A stretch of DNA of 64,000 nt from Streptococcus marimammalium DSM 18627 (GCF_000380045.1 NZ_KB904339.1:62001-126000), one strand, 5' to 3'. Shown: positions 29,418 through 40,049, counted from the first letter of the stretch. The notes: generated by a model from the letters alone, not told the origin. A program made the numbers and translations.

Positions 29418-30761
29418 ATGTTATTTAAAGAATTTAAATTTAAAGATTATATTAATGAAGCCTTGATTGATTTAGGTTTTAAAGAACCAACAGAGGTTCA
29501 AAAACAGTTAATTCCAATCGTGAAATCAGGAAAGGATTTAGTTGGAGAATCTAAAACTGGATCAGGTAAGACACACACTTTTTTACTTCCAATTTTTGAA
29601 AAAATTGATGAAACAAATAATACTGTCCAAGTTGTCATTACATCTCCAAGTAGAGAACTTGCAATACAAATATATGATGCGACACGTCAAATTGCTCAAT
29701 TTTCTAAGATCCCCATTCGTATTGCTAATTATGTGGGTGGAACAGATAAACTTAGACAAATTGATAAGCTGAAGAATAATCAACCACATATTGTTATTGG
29801 AACACCAGGACGTATTTATGATTTGATCAAATCAGGAAGTCTTGATATTCATCTAGCTCAAACACTGGTGATTGATGAAGCTGATATGACTTTAGATATG
29901 GGTTTTTTAGAAACAGTTGATCGTATTGCCAGCCATCTACCAAAATCAGTTCAAATTTTAGTTTTTTCAGCTACAATTCCTGAAAAATTAAAGCCTTTTT
30001 TAAAAAAGTATTTGACACAACCAGTGATTGAAAAAATAAAAACTAATACAGTTATTTCTGATACTATCGAGAATTGGTTGATTTCAACCAAAGGACGTGA
30101 GAAAAATAACCAACTTCTAACGATGATTAAAGCTCTTCAACCATACATGGCTATGATTTTTGTTAATACGAAGGAACGGGCTGATGAACTTCATACTTTT
30201 TTATCATCAAATGGCATGAAAGTTGCTAAAATTCATGGTGGAGTGCCTCCGCGTGAACGAAAGCGATTGATGTCACAAATCAAAAAATTAGATTATGAGT
30301 ACATTGTAGCAACTGATCTTGCGGCAAGAGGTATAGATATTGAAGGTGTTAGTCATGTGATTAATGATGCGATTCCTCAAGATTTATCCTTCTTTGTTCA
30401 TCGTGTTGGACGAACAGGTAGAAATAAGTTGAAAGGGACTGCTATTACACTTTATCAGCCTAGTGATGATTCTGATATTCGTGAACTTGAGAAAATGGGT
30501 ATTCGCTTTATCCCTAAAGTCATTAAAAATGGTAGTTTTGAGGATACTTATGATCGGGAGCGACGTCAAAATCGTGAAAAAAAGCAAGAAAAATTAGACA
30601 TTGAAATGATTGGTCTAGTAAAGAAAAAAAAGAAAAAAATTAAACCTGGTTATAAAAAGAAAATCAAATGGGCAGTTGATCAAAAACGTCGTAAAGAAAA
30701 ACGAGTTGAAGCACGTACCAAGAATAGAAATGCTAGGAAAGCTAAAAAACAGAATTTTTAA
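29418..30761 (+). CDS. DEAD-box ATP-dependent RNA helicase
   Basis: A 447-residue SF2 RNA helicase. It has the Q-motif region FKEPTEVQKQLIP, Walker A SKTGSGKTHT, PSRELAIQ (motif Ia), VIDEADMTLD (motif II, DEAD), SAT (motif III), ATDLAARGIDI and HRVGRTGR (motif VI). The last 70 residues are very Lys/Arg rich, typical of the CshB-type cold-shock helicases that act on ribosome assembly and mRNA decay. AGAGGAA precedes the ATG. Which paralogue it is (cshB-like) is a guess. Confidence 0.92.
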   Translation: MLFKEFKFKDYINEALIDLGFKEPTEVQKQLIPIVKSGKDLVGESKTGSGKTHTFLLPIFEKIDETNNTVQVVITSPSRELAIQIYDATRQIAQFSKIPIRIANYVGGTDKLRQIDKLKNNQPHIVIGTPGRIYDLIKSGSLDIHLAQTLVIDEADMTLDMGFLETVDRIASHLPKSVQILVFSATIPEKLKPFLKKYLTQPVIEKIKTNTVISDTIENWLISTKGREKNNQLLTMIKALQPYMAMIFVNTKERADELHTFLSSNGMKVAKIHGGVPPRERKRLMSQIKKLDYEYIVATDLAARGIDIEGVSHVINDAIPQDLSFFVHRVGRTGRNKLKGTAITLYQPSDDSDIRELEKMGIRFIPKVIKNGSFEDTYDRERRQNREKKQEKLDIEMIGLVKKKKKKIKPGYKKKIKWAVDQKRRKEKRVEARTKNRNARKAKKQNF

Positions 30762-30854
30762 TCAGATATTTTTCCGATTAAAAAAATAGTGATAACTAAC
30801 GAAATATTATAAAATAAAATTTAGGACAGATTGATAGCTAAAGCAATTAATATC

Positions 30855-30863
30855 TGTTATAAT
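30855..30863 (+). promoter_or_regulatory. extended -10 promoter of the DUF4059-trxB unit
   Basis: TGT-TATAAT at 30855-30863, 36 bases before the ATG. No -35 at proper spacing; TTGATA at 30831 is 21 bases away. Confidence 0.5.
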
Positions 30864-30898
30864 TTGAAATTGAATGAGGAACTAGTTTAGGTGAAAAT

Positions 30899-31123
30899 AT
30901 GCTAATAGAAGTATTTAGTCTTTATTTACAAGGCTTAGCAGCAGCAGTCATGATGGTTTTTTTATTGCTAGTAATATGGATGCTTTTTAGAGTTTTAAAA
31001 CGAAAAGATAAAACAGCAGTTGATCGGCAAGCTGCTTTATATGATGCTTTTTTAATAGCTATCATTACCATTCCAATCTTATCATTTGCTTTTATGACTG
31101 TGATTTTAATGGTTAAAGCTTAG
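30899..31123 (+). CDS. DUF4059 family small membrane protein
   Basis: A 74-residue protein with two membrane helices (about 8-30 and 48-71) joined by a basic loop with RVLKRKDKTAVDRQ. Its size, sequence style and position directly before trxB match the streptococcal DUF4059 family, which has no known function. It lies 52 bases before trxB and probably shares its transcript. Confidence 0.75.
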   Translation: MLIEVFSLYLQGLAAAVMMVFLLLVIWMLFRVLKRKDKTAVDRQAALYDAFLIAIITIPILSFAFMTVILMVKA

Positions 31124-31175
31124 AAACCTCATTACAAAAAACAAGAAATTTATAGAAAGAATTATAGGTAAAGAT

Positions 31176-32090
31176 ATGTATGATTTAATTGTCATCGGTG
31201 CCGGTCCTGCAGGAATTACTGCTGCACTTTATGCAGCTAGAAGTAATTTAAAAGTAGCTACAATTGAACAAGGAGCACCAGGTGGTCAGATGAATAATAC
31301 CGCAGACATTGAAAACTATCCGGGATTTGAATTAATTTCTGGCCCAGAATTATCAATGAAAATGTATGAACCACTTGCTAAAATGGGAGTTGAAAATATA
31401 TATGGTATCGTGACTTCTATCGAAGATAAGGGTAGTTACAAAATTGTAAAAACAGATGATAACATTTATGAAACAAAGACAGTGATTATTGCAACTGGTG
31501 CTAAACATCGTTTGTTAGGAGCACCAGGTGAGGACACTTTTAGCAGTCGAGGTGTATCTTACTGTGCTATTTGTGATGGGGCATTCTTTAGAGATCAAGA
31601 TTTATTAGTTGTTGGTGGTGGAGACTCTGCAGTTGAGGAATCTATCTTTTTAGCACGATTGGCTAAAAGTGTTACTATTGTTCATCGACGGGATGAATTA
31701 CGTGCTCAAAAGGTGCTTCAAGAAAGAGCGTTTACAAACGATAAAATTAAATTTATTTGGGATACAGTGGTTAAAGAAATTAAAGGAGATAATGTTAAAG
31801 TTAAAAGTGTTGTTTTTGAAAATGTGAAGACCAAAGAAATCACAGAACAAGAATTTGGAGGTGTTTTTATTTATGTTGGTCTTATTCCAGTTTCAAGCAT
31901 AGTTTCTAACTTGGGTATTACTGACGAATCTGGTTGGATTATCACAGATGAAAATATGAAAACAAAAATTCCAGGAATATTTGCTGTTGGTGATGTGCGC
32001 CAAAAATCCTTCCGACAGATTACTACTTCTGTAGCAGATGGAGCTATTGCAGCACAAAACGTTTATCAATATGTGATAGAAAATAGCTAA
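31176..32090 (+). CDS. trxB: thioredoxin reductase
   Basis: FAD enzyme passing electrons from NADPH to thioredoxin. The 304-residue protein has FAD motif GAGPAGIT at 8-15, the redox pair CAIC (Cys130, Cys133), the NADPH motif GGGDSAVEES near 146-155 and the late FAD motif GIFAVGDVR. Both active cysteines are present. AGGT lies upstream of the ATG. A terminator follows about 55 bases later. Confidence 0.95.
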   Translation: MYDLIVIGAGPAGITAALYAARSNLKVATIEQGAPGGQMNNTADIENYPGFELISGPELSMKMYEPLAKMGVENIYGIVTSIEDKGSYKIVKTDDNIYETKTVIIATGAKHRLLGAPGEDTFSSRGVSYCAICDGAFFRDQDLLVVGGGDSAVEESIFLARLAKSVTIVHRRDELRAQKVLQERAFTNDKIKFIWDTVVKEIKGDNVKVKSVVFENVKTKEITEQEFGGVFIYVGLIPVSSIVSNLGITDESGWIITDENMKTKIPGIFAVGDVRQKSFRQITTSVADGAIAAQNVYQYVIENS

Positions 32091-32144
32091 TTATTATTAA
32101 AGAGCAAACAATTATTTTTCTTAATTAAAGATTTAATAAAGACT

Positions 32145-32170
32145 AAAAACACGGGATTTCCGTGTTTTTT
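32145..32170 (+). terminator. trxB terminator
   Basis: Stem AAAACACGG/CCGTGTTTT with a five-base loop and seven T residues. Confidence 0.88.
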
Positions 32171-32178
32171 TGTTCTTA

Positions 32179-32187
32179 TGTTATAAT
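32179..32187 (+). promoter_or_regulatory. pncB promoter, extended -10
   Basis: TGT-TATAAT at 32179-32187, 27 bases before the pncB ATG and close after the trxB terminator. Confidence 0.55.
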
Positions 32188-32214
32188 AGAAAGAAGATAA
32201 AAGAGGAGAAAAAT

Positions 32215-33675
32215 ATGTATTCAGACGATAGTTTAAGTTTACACACTGATTTATATCAAATTAATATGATGCAAGTTTATTTTGAAAGAGGCATCCAAGA
32301 TAAAAGAGCCGTTTTTGAAGTCTTTTTTAGGAAACAACCCTTTAATAATGGGTATGCTATATTTGCTGGTCTTGAGCGAATTGTTAACTATTTAAAAGAT
32401 CTTAAATTTTCAGAGAGTGATCTAGCTTATTTAAAACAATTGGGATATCCTCAAGATTTTTTAGATTATCTTTCAAATTTTGAGTTGAAATTAACGCTTA
32501 GATCTGCTAAAGAAGGTGATTTAGTTTTTGCTAATGAACCAATTATTCAAGTAGAAGGACCACTTGCACAGTGTCAACTTATCGAGACAGCGCTTTTAAA
32601 TATTGTTAATTTCCAAACTCTAATTGCTACAAAAGCAGCTCGTATAAAATCGGTGATTGAAAATGAACCACTACTTGAATTTGGTAGTCGTCGTGCTCAA
32701 GAAATGGATGCTGCTATCTGGGGGACGAGAGCAGCAGTCATTGGTGGGGCTGATGCAACAAGTAATGTTCGTGCAGGTAAGATTTTTGATATTCCTGTTT
32801 CAGGGACTCACGCGCATTCATTTGTTCAAGCCTATGGTAATGACTATGATGCTTTCATAGCTTATGCTAAGTCACATAAGGATTGTGTTTTCTTAGTAGA
32901 TACTTATGATACTCTTCGACTAGGAGTTCCTTCGGCCATTAGAGTTGCTAAAGAACTTGGTAATAAGATTAATTTTAAAGGTGTTCGTATCGACTCTGGA
33001 GATATGGCTTATCTTTCCAAAAAAGTTAGACAACAATTAGATGAAGCTGGTTTTTCCAATGCTAAAATTTATGCTTCTAATGATCTAGATGAAAACACTA
33101 TTTTAAATTTAAAAATGCAAAAAGCTAAAATTGATGTTTGGGGTGTTGGAACCAAACTTATCACAGCCTATGATCAGCCAGCTCTTGGTGCTGTTTATAA
33201 AATTGTTGCTATTGAAGATGATAATGGACAACTACGTGATACTATTAAGCTATCAAATAATGCTGAAAAAGTGTCAACGCCAGGTAAAAAACAAGTTTGG
33301 CGTATTACAAGTAGGGCTAAAGGCAAATCTGAAGGAGACTATATTACTTTTGCAGAAACAGATGTGAACCAATTAGATAAAATTGAAATGTTCCATCCCG
33401 TTTATACCTATATTAGAAAAACTGTTAAGGATTTTAAAGCAGTACCATTATTGATTGATGTCTTTAAAGAAGGTCGACTTGTTTATGACTTACCTAGCTT
33501 AGCAGACATTAAAAACTATGCTAGAAAGGAATTTGAACAACTTTGGGATGAGTATAAACGTGTGCTTAATCCTCAAGATTATCCGGTTGATTTGGCATTA
33601 GATGTGTGGCAAAACAAAATGGACTTAATTGATTATGTGAGAACAGAAGCTTTTTCCAAAGGAGTTGATAAATGA
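32215..33675 (+). CDS. pncB: nicotinate phosphoribosyltransferase
   Basis: Makes nicotinate mononucleotide from nicotinate and PRPP with ATP, the salvage entry to NAD. The 486-residue protein has the opening [26 protein letters not shown], the catalytic-histidine loop SGTHAHSFV near 200 and VDTYDT. ATG 32215 has AGAGGAG upstream; a longer in-frame ATG at 32170 lies upstream of the promoter -10 and is ruled out. The stop overlaps the nadE start, so the salvage pathway is expressed as one unit. Confidence 0.94.
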   Translation: MYSDDSLSLHTDLYQINMMQVYFERGIQDKRAVFEVFFRKQPFNNGYAIFAGLERIVNYLKDLKFSESDLAYLKQLGYPQDFLDYLSNFELKLTLRSAKEGDLVFANEPIIQVEGPLAQCQLIETALLNIVNFQTLIATKAARIKSVIENEPLLEFGSRRAQEMDAAIWGTRAAVIGGADATSNVRAGKIFDIPVSGTHAHSFVQAYGNDYDAFIAYAKSHKDCVFLVDTYDTLRLGVPSAIRVAKELGNKINFKGVRIDSGDMAYLSKKVRQQLDEAGFSNAKIYASNDLDENTILNLKMQKAKIDVWGVGTKLITAYDQPALGAVYKIVAIEDDNGQLRDTIKLSNNAEKVSTPGKKQVWRITSRAKGKSEGDYITFAETDVNQLDKIEMFHPVYTYIRKTVKDFKAVPLLIDVFKEGRLVYDLPSLADIKNYARKEFEQLWDEYKRVLNPQDYPVDLALDVWQNKMDLIDYVRTEAFSKGVDK

Positions 33676-34496
33676 GTTTACAAAAAGATATTATTAAACA
33701 ACTTGGTGTTAAACCACAAATAGATCCTAAAGCTGAAATCAGAATATCAATTGATTTTTTAAAAGACTACTTAAAAAAACACGATTTCTTGAAAACCTAT
33801 GTTTTAGGTATTTCAGGAGGTCAAGATTCTACACTTGCAGGTCGTTTAGCTCAAATGGCAATAGAGGAATTGAGGCAAGAAACAGGTGATGCAAATTATC
33901 AATTTATAGCTGTCAGATTGCCATATGCTATTCAAATTGATGAAGCAGATGTTCAAATTGCTCTTGATTTTATCAAGCCAGATAAATTAATTACTGTTAA
34001 CATAAAAGAATCTGTTGATGCTCAAGTCAATGTATTAAAAGCAGAAGGTGTCAGTATATCAGATTTTAATAAGGGGAACATCAAAGCACGTCAGAGAATG
34101 ATTACCCAATATGCTATTGCTGGAGAAACTTCCGGAGTTGTTATTGGAACAGATCATGCAGCAGAAAATATTACTGGTTTTTTTACTAAATTTGGAGATG
34201 GTGGTTCAGACATCTTGCCTCTTTTTCGTCTTAATAAAAGGCAAGGCAGAAGTCTTCTAAAAGAATTAGGAGCTAATTCTATCTTGTATGAAAAGATACC
34301 AACTGCTGATTTGGAAGATAATAAACCAGGCCAATCAGATGAAGTAGCGCTTGGTGTTACTTATGATAACATCGATGATTATCTTGAAGGTAAGAAAATA
34401 AATAAAGAAGCTCAAGATAAAATAGAAGATTGGTGGCAAAAAACAAAACATAAAAGACACCTACCAATCACAATTTTTGATGAATTTTGGAAATAA
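33672..34496 (+). CDS. nadE: NH3-dependent NAD+ synthetase
   Basis: Amidates nicotinate adenine dinucleotide to NAD, the last step of the pathway. The 274-residue protein has the ATP-pyrophosphatase loop [15 protein letters not shown] near 45-58, [19 protein letters not shown] and [10 protein letters not shown]. No glutaminase domain is present, so it uses free ammonia. It overlaps pncB by four bases (ATGA). Length is standard. Confidence 0.96.
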   Translation: MSLQKDIIKQLGVKPQIDPKAEIRISIDFLKDYLKKHDFLKTYVLGISGGQDSTLAGRLAQMAIEELRQETGDANYQFIAVRLPYAIQIDEADVQIALDFIKPDKLITVNIKESVDAQVNVLKAEGVSISDFNKGNIKARQRMITQYAIAGETSGVVIGTDHAAENITGFFTKFGDGGSDILPLFRLNKRQGRSLLKELGANSILYEKIPTADLEDNKPGQSDEVALGVTYDNIDDYLEGKKINKEAQDKIEDWWQKTKHKRHLPITIFDEFWK

Positions 34497-34684
34497 AAGA
34501 TTTTAGTAGATAGATTATAACTTCTTATGATGTACTTATGTGAGACATGCTGATTGATACTATTAATTTACTAAGCATAAGTTTTAATTTCAGCAACTGT
34601 CTCTTGATGGTTTATCAGGTAAATTTTATCAGAAAGAAGATTTTTCCTTTTTATTTTTAGTGGATTTACTATTTATGATTGGTT

Positions 34685-34693
34685 TGTTATAAT
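34685..34693 (+). promoter_or_regulatory. dacA promoter, extended -10
   Basis: TGT-TATAAT at 34685-34693. It overlaps the in-frame ATG at 34692, which argues for the downstream GTG as the real start. Confidence 0.55.
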
Positions 34694-34730
34694 GTTGATT
34701 GCAGTTCAATTTATTAAGGAGTTAATACTA

Positions 34731-35876
34731 GTGAAAAAATTCATTGCAAGTGTAACATTTTTAATGTTACTATTTTCTACCATCACATTTGTTTTTGCAG
34801 ATGATACTACAGAGGATCTTGTGACACTTACAAGGCAGGCTGGCTATGAAGTAGATGAAAATAATAAACCTAAGGCTTCTATTACAATGGATGCTGATAC
34901 AGGTGAGGTTTTATGGGCAGAAAACGCTGATGTTCAAAGAGACCCGGCAAGTATGTCTAAAATGATGACTCTTTATTTATTATTTGAAGAGTTACAAAAA
35001 GGTGATTTAACTCTTGATTCAACAATTGTAGCAACTGAGACAGATCAAGCAATCAGTCAAATTTATGAAATTAGTAATAATACTATTGTTGCTGGCGTTG
35101 CTTATCCGATTAAAGATTTGATCACAATGACAATTGTTCCCTCTTCAAATGCTGCTACCATCATGATTGCTAATTATCTTTCAGAAAATAATGCCTCTAA
35201 TTTCATTGATAAAATGAATGCTAAAGCTAAAGAATTGGGAATGACAAACACTCAATTTAATAATGCTAGTGGTGCTGTGGCATCTGCTTTTAATGGCTAT
35301 TATAGTCCTGATCGATATGATAATGAAGCAACCAACCTAACAACCGCAAAAGATTTTGCGACTCTTGCTTACTACTTTTTGAAAAATTTCCCAGAGATTG
35401 TGAATTATACCAATCAAACTAATGTAACAGTAATGGTTGGAACTCCATATGAGGCTTATTTTACCTCTTATAATCATTCTTTACCTGGTGGTGTCTACCC
35501 TTTTGAAGGTGTTGATGGTCTTAAAACAGGTTCAAGTCCTTCAGCAGGTTTTAATGCAATGACAACAGCCAAACAAGGAGATAAACGACTGATAGTTGTT
35601 GTTATGGGAGTTGGAGATTGGTCTGACCAAAATGGAGAGTTTTACCGTCACTCTTTCATCAACACCTTATTTCAACAAGGTTTTATTGAAACACAAAAAA
35701 AAGAAGAACTAGCACAGAACACAACAAAAAAGACCCCTGATAATGATCAAATGACTCAAGAAAATACTTTTTTAGAACAATCATCCTTTGATTATCTATT
35801 ACCTGTTTTATTTATTGTTGGAACAGCCATCATTTCTCTTTTAGGAATTCTTATTTATCTTTTAATAAAAAAATAA
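34731..35876 (+). CDS. dacA: D-alanyl-D-alanine carboxypeptidase (PBP3, DacA)
   Basis: Trims the terminal D-Ala from pentapeptides and so limits cross-linking. The protein has 381 residues. It has a signal peptide (basic start, hydrophobic 5-20, cleavage near VFA-DD) and the S11 peptidase motifs SMSK (Ser74, Lys77), SSN in VPSSNAATI and KTG in GLKTGSSPSAG. A beta-rich C-terminal domain and a final membrane anchor (about 357-379) follow. GTG 34731 has AAGGAG nine bases before it. It is convergent with pbp1A. Confidence 0.93.
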   Translation: MKKFIASVTFLMLLFSTITFVFADDTTEDLVTLTRQAGYEVDENNKPKASITMDADTGEVLWAENADVQRDPASMSKMMTLYLLFEELQKGDLTLDSTIVATETDQAISQIYEISNNTIVAGVAYPIKDLITMTIVPSSNAATIMIANYLSENNASNFIDKMNAKAKELGMTNTQFNNASGAVASAFNGYYSPDRYDNEATNLTTAKDFATLAYYFLKNFPEIVNYTNQTNVTVMVGTPYEAYFTSYNHSLPGGVYPFEGVDGLKTGSSPSAGFNAMTTAKQGDKRLIVVVMGVGDWSDQNGEFYRHSFINTLFQQGFIETQKKEELAQNTTKKTPDNDQMTQENTFLEQSSFDYLLPVLFIVGTAIISLLGILIYLLIKK

Positions 35877-35880
35877 CACA

Positions 35881-35910
35881 ATAAAAAAGTCATTATAATG
35901 ACTTTTTTAT
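35881..35910. terminator. bidirectional terminator between dacA and pbp1A
   Basis: Fully symmetric repeat ATAAAAAAGTCAT/ATGACTTTTTTAT with A and T runs on both sides. It overlaps the pbp1A stop codon. Confidence 0.92.
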
Positions 35911-38033
35911 TGTGTTTCTGTTATTTGTTCACTTGAAAAAGTAGTTTCTTGGGATTCCTCAGTAGTAGTTTCCTCGGAGGTTGTTTCTTCAGTAGTAGTT
36001 TCCTCAGAGGTTGTTTCTTCAGTAGTCGTAAAGGTATTGGTATTATAGCTTCCTCTTAGATAGAGAAAATCACCACTACGATATAGTCCGGTTGGCATCT
36101 GCCAGTCTTCATTTCCATTTTGAGTCAGATAAGTCATCATATGACGATAAACTCTAGCTGCAATATTTAAACCATCACCATACACAGGCATTAACCGATC
36201 TTTATAACCTGTCCAAACGGCCATAGCATACTGTGGTGTGTAACCAACAAAGTTTTCATCAGGAGCCATAGTACCAACTGAATAAGGATTGATACCTAAT
36301 CTTTCTTCAATAACAGCTAGCTCTTCATCGGTATAGTTAGAAGTCCCCGTCTTACCAGCTTGATAAATTCCTGGTATAGCAGCTTCTGTTCCTGTTCCAT
36401 AAGTGAGAACTTTTTTCATCATATCAGTCATCATATAAGCAGTAGTCTCTTCCATAGCTTTACTGCCACTATCTTCATAAGTTTTAACGGTACCATCGTT
36501 AAATTCAATTTTATTAATATATTGTGGTTTGTAATAAATACCTCCATTAGCAAAAGCTGCATATGCTGCGGCCATTTTCTCACTACTAGCACCATACTTT
36601 GCTTCTCCACTACTTGTATTACTAGAAATGGCATTAGAATAATGCATTTGAGGATAATTAATGTTGAGTTTTTCTAGAAAGTCTTGAGTTTTTTTCAGAC
36701 CAGTTGCTTCTAAGGTTTTAACCGCAGGAACGTTTCGTGATTGAACAATAGCTGTTTGCATCGTCATCCAACCATAATATTGTCTATCCCAGTTGAATAA
36801 TTGATCAGAAGTACCAGGCCAATAATAAATTGAATCATTTAGTGATTGGGCAGTTGAAGTGTAGACTCTATTTTCAATGGCAGGTGCATAGGCAGAAATA
36901 GGTTTCATCGTTGAACCCCAGTCTCTATCTGTTAGGACAGCTTGATTTGTTCCAAATGAGACATTTGGATCTTGGTTACGTCCACCCAACTGAGCAATAA
37001 CTCTTCCATTTGTCACATCAATAATTGTTGCTGCAACTTGAAACTGTGCATCAGGGTAATTAATATAGGTGTCTGAATTGTAGATATCCCAAAGATAGCG
37101 TTGAGCATCTATGTCTACGTTAGTGTACACTTTTAGACCAGCTGAAAAAATATCTTGTTGCGTTTCTTTTTCAACTTCTGTGATAACTTCTTTTAGATAG
37201 TTATCAAGATACTTAGGATAACTACTATTTTCTTTTGCTTCTTGAAGACCATCGGTAACTGGTGTGGCTATAGCGTTTTCATACTCTTCTTTAGTAATAT
37301 GTTTTAGTTGATACATTTGACCTAAAACAATATTTCTTCTTGATTGAGCTGCTTCTGGATTACCGTAAGGGTCATATTGACTTGGAGCTTGGGGAATTCC
37401 AGCTAAAAGAGCTAATTGAGGCACACTTAATTCAGTCAAATCTTTTCCAAAATAAGATTTAGCTGCAGTCAACATACCATAATTACCATTTCCCATATAA
37501 ACTTTATTGATATAAAAGGTTAAGATTTCTTCTTTGGTATATTGTCTTTCCATCTGAAGAGCTAACCACGCTTCTTGAGCTTTTCTTTTCAATGTTTGAT
37601 CAGCTTCACTGGTTGAAAAATAGGCTAGTTTGATTAATTGTTGGTCAAGGGTAGATCCTCCTTGAGTGGTAGAACTTGTTAAGTTGTGTAGGGCTGAGCC
37701 AACAATACGGTAAATATCAATTCCCCTATGATTAAAGAAACGGTGATCTTCAATAGCAGTAATCGCATTGACTAATCCGATTGGAATATTATCAGAAGAT
37801 ACACTTTCTCTTTTTTCTGCCCCTAAATCAGCAATAAGATTGTCATTTTTGTCAAATACTAAACTTGAACTTGTTGCATTGAGTTTTTCTTCTGACAAAG
37901 TAGGGGCACTACTAACGTAGTATGCAAATAATAGCCCACCAGCAACAATAGCCAAGATAACAAGACTGACACCAATGCTGATTGCGTATTTTAAAATTTT
38001 AATAATTTTTTTCTTATTAATGGGAATCACCAC
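35907..38033 (-). CDS. pbp1a: bifunctional penicillin-binding protein 1A
   Basis: Class A PBP with glycosyltransferase and transpeptidase activity, at the outer face of the membrane. The 708-residue protein has a basic N-terminus and membrane helix at about 13-40. The GT51 motif [10 protein letters not shown] starts at 95, with the catalytic Glu95. The transpeptidase motifs are STMK (in [10 protein letters not shown]), SRN and KTGT (in AGKTGTSNY). The tail after about 660 is a Thr/Glu/Ser repeat ([10 protein letters not shown] units) encoded by a 30-base tandem repeat. Its start overlaps the end of recU by 17 bases, the usual recU-pbp1 arrangement. Confidence 0.95.
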   Translation of the reverse strand: MVIPINKKKIIKILKYAISIGVSLVILAIVAGGLLFAYYVSSAPTLSEEKLNATSSSLVFDKNDNLIADLGAEKRESVSSDNIPIGLVNAITAIEDHRFFNHRGIDIYRIVGSALHNLTSSTTQGGSTLDQQLIKLAYFSTSEADQTLKRKAQEAWLALQMERQYTKEEILTFYINKVYMGNGNYGMLTAAKSYFGKDLTELSVPQLALLAGIPQAPSQYDPYGNPEAAQSRRNIVLGQMYQLKHITKEEYENAIATPVTDGLQEAKENSSYPKYLDNYLKEVITEVEKETQQDIFSAGLKVYTNVDIDAQRYLWDIYNSDTYINYPDAQFQVAATIIDVTNGRVIAQLGGRNQDPNVSFGTNQAVLTDRDWGSTMKPISAYAPAIENRVYTSTAQSLNDSIYYWPGTSDQLFNWDRQYYGWMTMQTAIVQSRNVPAVKTLEATGLKKTQDFLEKLNINYPQMHYSNAISSNTSSGEAKYGASSEKMAAAYAAFANGGIYYKPQYINKIEFNDGTVKTYEDSGSKAMEETTAYMMTDMMKKVLTYGTGTEAAIPGIYQAGKTGTSNYTDEELAVIEERLGINPYSVGTMAPDENFVGYTPQYAMAVWTGYKDRLMPVYGDGLNIAARVYRHMMTYLTQNGNEDWQMPTGLYRSGDFLYLRGSYNTNTFTTTEETTSEETTTEETTSEETTTEESQETTFSSEQITETQ
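35961..36020 (-). repeat. 30-base tandem repeat within the pbp1A C-terminus
   Basis: Two adjacent 30-base units (35961-35990 and 35991-36020) differing at one position (G versus A at the 16th base), plus a partial third unit of six bases. Each encodes ten residues rich in Glu and Thr. Unit length is a multiple of three, so copy-number change would keep the frame. Confidence 0.9.
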
Positions 38034-38616
38034 CTAAAATAAAATGTTCAATAATATCTAAATAAGGAATTTGAGGAAAAGCCTTTGTTTCAATCTGAAA
38101 ACCATTTTTTTTGATATAATCAAGAGGCATAGATTTACTTCCGTTATCAATTTCATAAAAATCAATAAGATAAGTTGCAGGCAGATAGTAGGTTTCCTTA
38201 AGAGATGAGAAATGAAGAAGGACAAAACAAATACCATCTTGCTCAATCACTTTTTTCATATGAAGAATTTGATGTCTATGAAAATTTTTCATAGGCATAA
38301 CCGATTTTTGCCTAGTTTCCTTAGCTTCAAAGTCGATATAATGTCCTTTGTAGACACCAGAGTAATCAGTTGTTGAGGCTTGTCTAAAATAAGCTTCAAC
38401 AATTTTGGCTCGACTTCTTTGAGGATAATCAACCTTAACAATTTGAACTGGTGTTGGTTTTTTATGTATCACCGCCAGATGATGTGCTAGGTAATAATTA
38501 TTTGTACTGTTTATAGCAGATTCAAAAGACATCCCTCTATTTGCAAAGTTAACAGTTTTAAGAGTCTGTTTTTTTGTAGATGCCTTACGAATAAGTTTAT
38601 GAGGAAAGTTAACCAT
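38017..38616 (-). CDS. recU: Holliday junction resolvase RecU
   Basis: Resolves recombination intermediates and helps chromosome segregation. The 199-residue protein has the family stretches [11 protein letters not shown] near 35, [19 protein letters not shown] near 75-95, [19 protein letters not shown] with the catalytic Asp/Glu/Lys pattern, and FVLLHFS. ATG 38616 has AGGAG four bases upstream; the longer in-frame start at 38694 would run through its own promoter. It is followed by pbp1A with overlap, as in most Firmicutes. Confidence 0.93.
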   Translation of the reverse strand: MVNFPHKLIRKASTKKQTLKTVNFANRGMSFESAINSTNNYYLAHHLAVIHKKPTPVQIVKVDYPQRSRAKIVEAYFRQASTTDYSGVYKGHYIDFEAKETRQKSVMPMKNFHRHQILHMKKVIEQDGICFVLLHFSSLKETYYLPATYLIDFYEIDNGSKSMPLDYIKKNGFQIETKAFPQIPYLDIIEHFILGGDSH

Positions 38617-38697
38617 GAGACTCCTATACCTAGTTCTAGATAAATGATAACATAAGTTACTAATATTATAACATAAATTTAAATAAGGAGACAAATG

Positions 38698-39219
38698 ATG
38701 ACTGTGTTTCTTGTGACCGGCTATGGAATGACTGAATTAGGGATTTTCAAAGATAAGGATATTCGGATAAATATTATTAAGAAAGTAATAAAAAAAGATT
38801 TTATTGATTTTTTAGAAAATGGAGCAAATTGGTTTGTTTTTACAGGACGATTAGGGTTTGAATACTGGGCTTTAGAAGTTCTTAAAGAATTACAACAAGA
38901 TTATGATTTTAAGATTGCTACTCTTTTTGCTTTTGAAAATCATGGGAATCAATGGAATGCTATTAATCAAGAAAAATTGCAAGATTTTAAAAAAGTTGAT
39001 TTTCTAAAATATAGCTTTCCTAGTTATGAAAATCCTCAGCAGTTGTCACAATTTAACCATTTTTTACTACATCATACCAAGAGTGCTTATCTTTTTTATG
39101 ATGAGGAAAAAAAGTCAAATTTAGATTATCTTTATCAGTTGATGAAAAAAGAAAAAAATTATACTATTCACCAAATTACCTTTGAAAGACTAAATAATAT
39201 TGTTGAGGATTTAGAGTAA
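38698..39219 (+). CDS. YpsA/DUF1273 (SLOG-fold) protein
   Basis: A 173-residue protein of the YpsA family in the SLOG nucleotide-binding superfamily. It shows the N-terminal VTGYG, the glycine/acidic pattern [13 protein letters not shown] near 48-60 and [12 protein letters not shown]. In Bacillus YpsA inhibits division when overproduced, and the gene usually lies next to recU and gpsB as here. The second of two consecutive ATGs has better spacing (seven bases) from GGAG. It is divergent from recU. Confidence 0.87.
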   Translation: MTVFLVTGYGMTELGIFKDKDIRINIIKKVIKKDFIDFLENGANWFVFTGRLGFEYWALEVLKELQQDYDFKIATLFAFENHGNQWNAINQEKLQDFKKVDFLKYSFPSYENPQQLSQFNHFLLHHTKSAYLFYDEEKKSNLDYLYQLMKKEKNYTIHQITFERLNNIVEDLE

Positions 39220-39256
39220 ATACTTGCTTTTTAATCTAATTTTCGGTATGATTGAA

Positions 39257-39285
39257 TTGATAAAGAATTTAATAATTCTTATAAA
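39257..39285 (+). promoter_or_regulatory. gpsB promoter
   Basis: TTGATA (39257-39262), 17 bases, TATAAA (39280-39285), 23 bases before the gpsB ATG. Confidence 0.6.
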
Positions 39286-39308
39286 TATAGAGATGTTTGG
39301 AGAAAGAT

Positions 39309-39626
39309 ATGGCTGGTATAAAGTTAAGTCCTAAAGATATATTTGAACAAGAATTTAAAACGAGTATGCGTGGATATGATAAGGATGAAGTCAATGAATT
39401 TTTAGATGATATTATTAAAGATTATGAAAATTTCATGGCTCAAATTCAGGCATTACATAAAGAAAATGAAAAATTAAAAGAACAAGTAGCTCAAAGTAAA
39501 ATTGCTGAAGCATCTTCTACTCATTCTGATTTGTCACGTGTTTCAACTTCTGCAACCAATTTTGATATCCTAAAACGGATTAGTCGCCTTGAAAAAGAAG
39601 TTTTTGGAAAACAAATTATCGAGTAG
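39309..39626 (+). CDS. gpsB: cell division regulator GpsB
   Basis: DivIVA-related adaptor that coordinates septal and peripheral wall synthesis. The 105-residue protein has the N-terminal membrane- and PBP-binding domain with [25 protein letters not shown] and a coiled coil to about 65. A polar linker and the C-terminal trimerisation helix ([17 protein letters not shown]) follow. ATG 39309 has GGAG seven bases upstream; the TTG at 39297 overlaps that site. It precedes rnpB. Confidence 0.94.
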   Translation: MAGIKLSPKDIFEQEFKTSMRGYDKDEVNEFLDDIIKDYENFMAQIQALHKENEKLKEQVAQSKIAEASSTHSDLSRVSTSATNFDILKRISRLEKEVFGKQIIE

Positions 39627-39653
39627 TTTAAACATTAAAATAGACAAACAATA

Positions 39654-39659
39654 TATAAT
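39654..39659 (+). promoter_or_regulatory. rnpB -10 element
   Basis: Perfect TATAAT just before the RNase P RNA. No convincing -35 at 17 bases. Confidence 0.5.
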
Positions 39660-39662
39660 GAT

Positions 39663-40043
39663 TTGCAATTTTTGGATAATCGCATGATTTTATAAAATTA
39701 TGAGGAAAGTCCATGCTAGCACTGGCTGTGATGCCAGTAGTGTTTGTGCTAGGTGAAACAATAAGCCTAGGGATGTCTTTTGACATTACGGCAATCAAAA
39801 TAGCTAAGTCTAAGATATGCTAAAGTAGATTTGAAAGTGCCACAGTGACGTAGTTTTTGCGGAAACGTAAAAAATGGAACGCGGTAAACCCCTCAAGCTA
39901 GCAACCCAAACTTTGGTCGGGGCACGAGATAGATGGAAACAGAACGTACTATCTTGACTGTTTAACAGTAGACAGATGATTATCGAAAAAGACAAGACCT
40001 AGTTGTCTTTGGAACAAAACATGGCTTATAGAAAATTGCATAA
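39663..40043 (+). ncRNA. rnpB: RNase P RNA (type B)
   Basis: Catalytic RNA that trims tRNA 5' leaders. The conserved GAGGAAAGTCCATGC block starts near 39702. The later conserved parts AAACCCCTCAAGCTAGCAAC and the ACAGAA region near 39940 are present. The 5' end (TTGCAATTTTT) pairs with GAAAATTGCA at 40031-40040 to form P1. About 380 bases, the normal Bacillus-type length. Confidence 0.9.
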
Positions 40044-40049
40044 TAGGTT

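Noticed and set aside
30762..30790. Terminator after the helicase gene (AATCAG and CGATT arms)
   Set aside because: The stem is short and interrupted, and it is followed by A residues rather than T residues on the coding strand.
34574..34672. Minus-strand open stretch of 33 codons ending in DKIYLINHQETVAEIKTYA before a stop, in the nadE-dacA spacer
   Set aside because: It has no start codon or ribosome site, the length is within chance for A/T-rich DNA, and I could not link it to any family.
35945..36030. CRISPR-like array
   Set aside because: The repeats are directly adjacent with no spacers, lie inside a coding frame and encode a Glu/Thr-rich protein tail.
36360..36677. Plus-strand ORF of 105 codons opposite pbp1A
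   Set aside because: It is a shadow of the pbp1A codons, has an unnatural Ser/Ile/His-rich composition and lacks a ribosome site.
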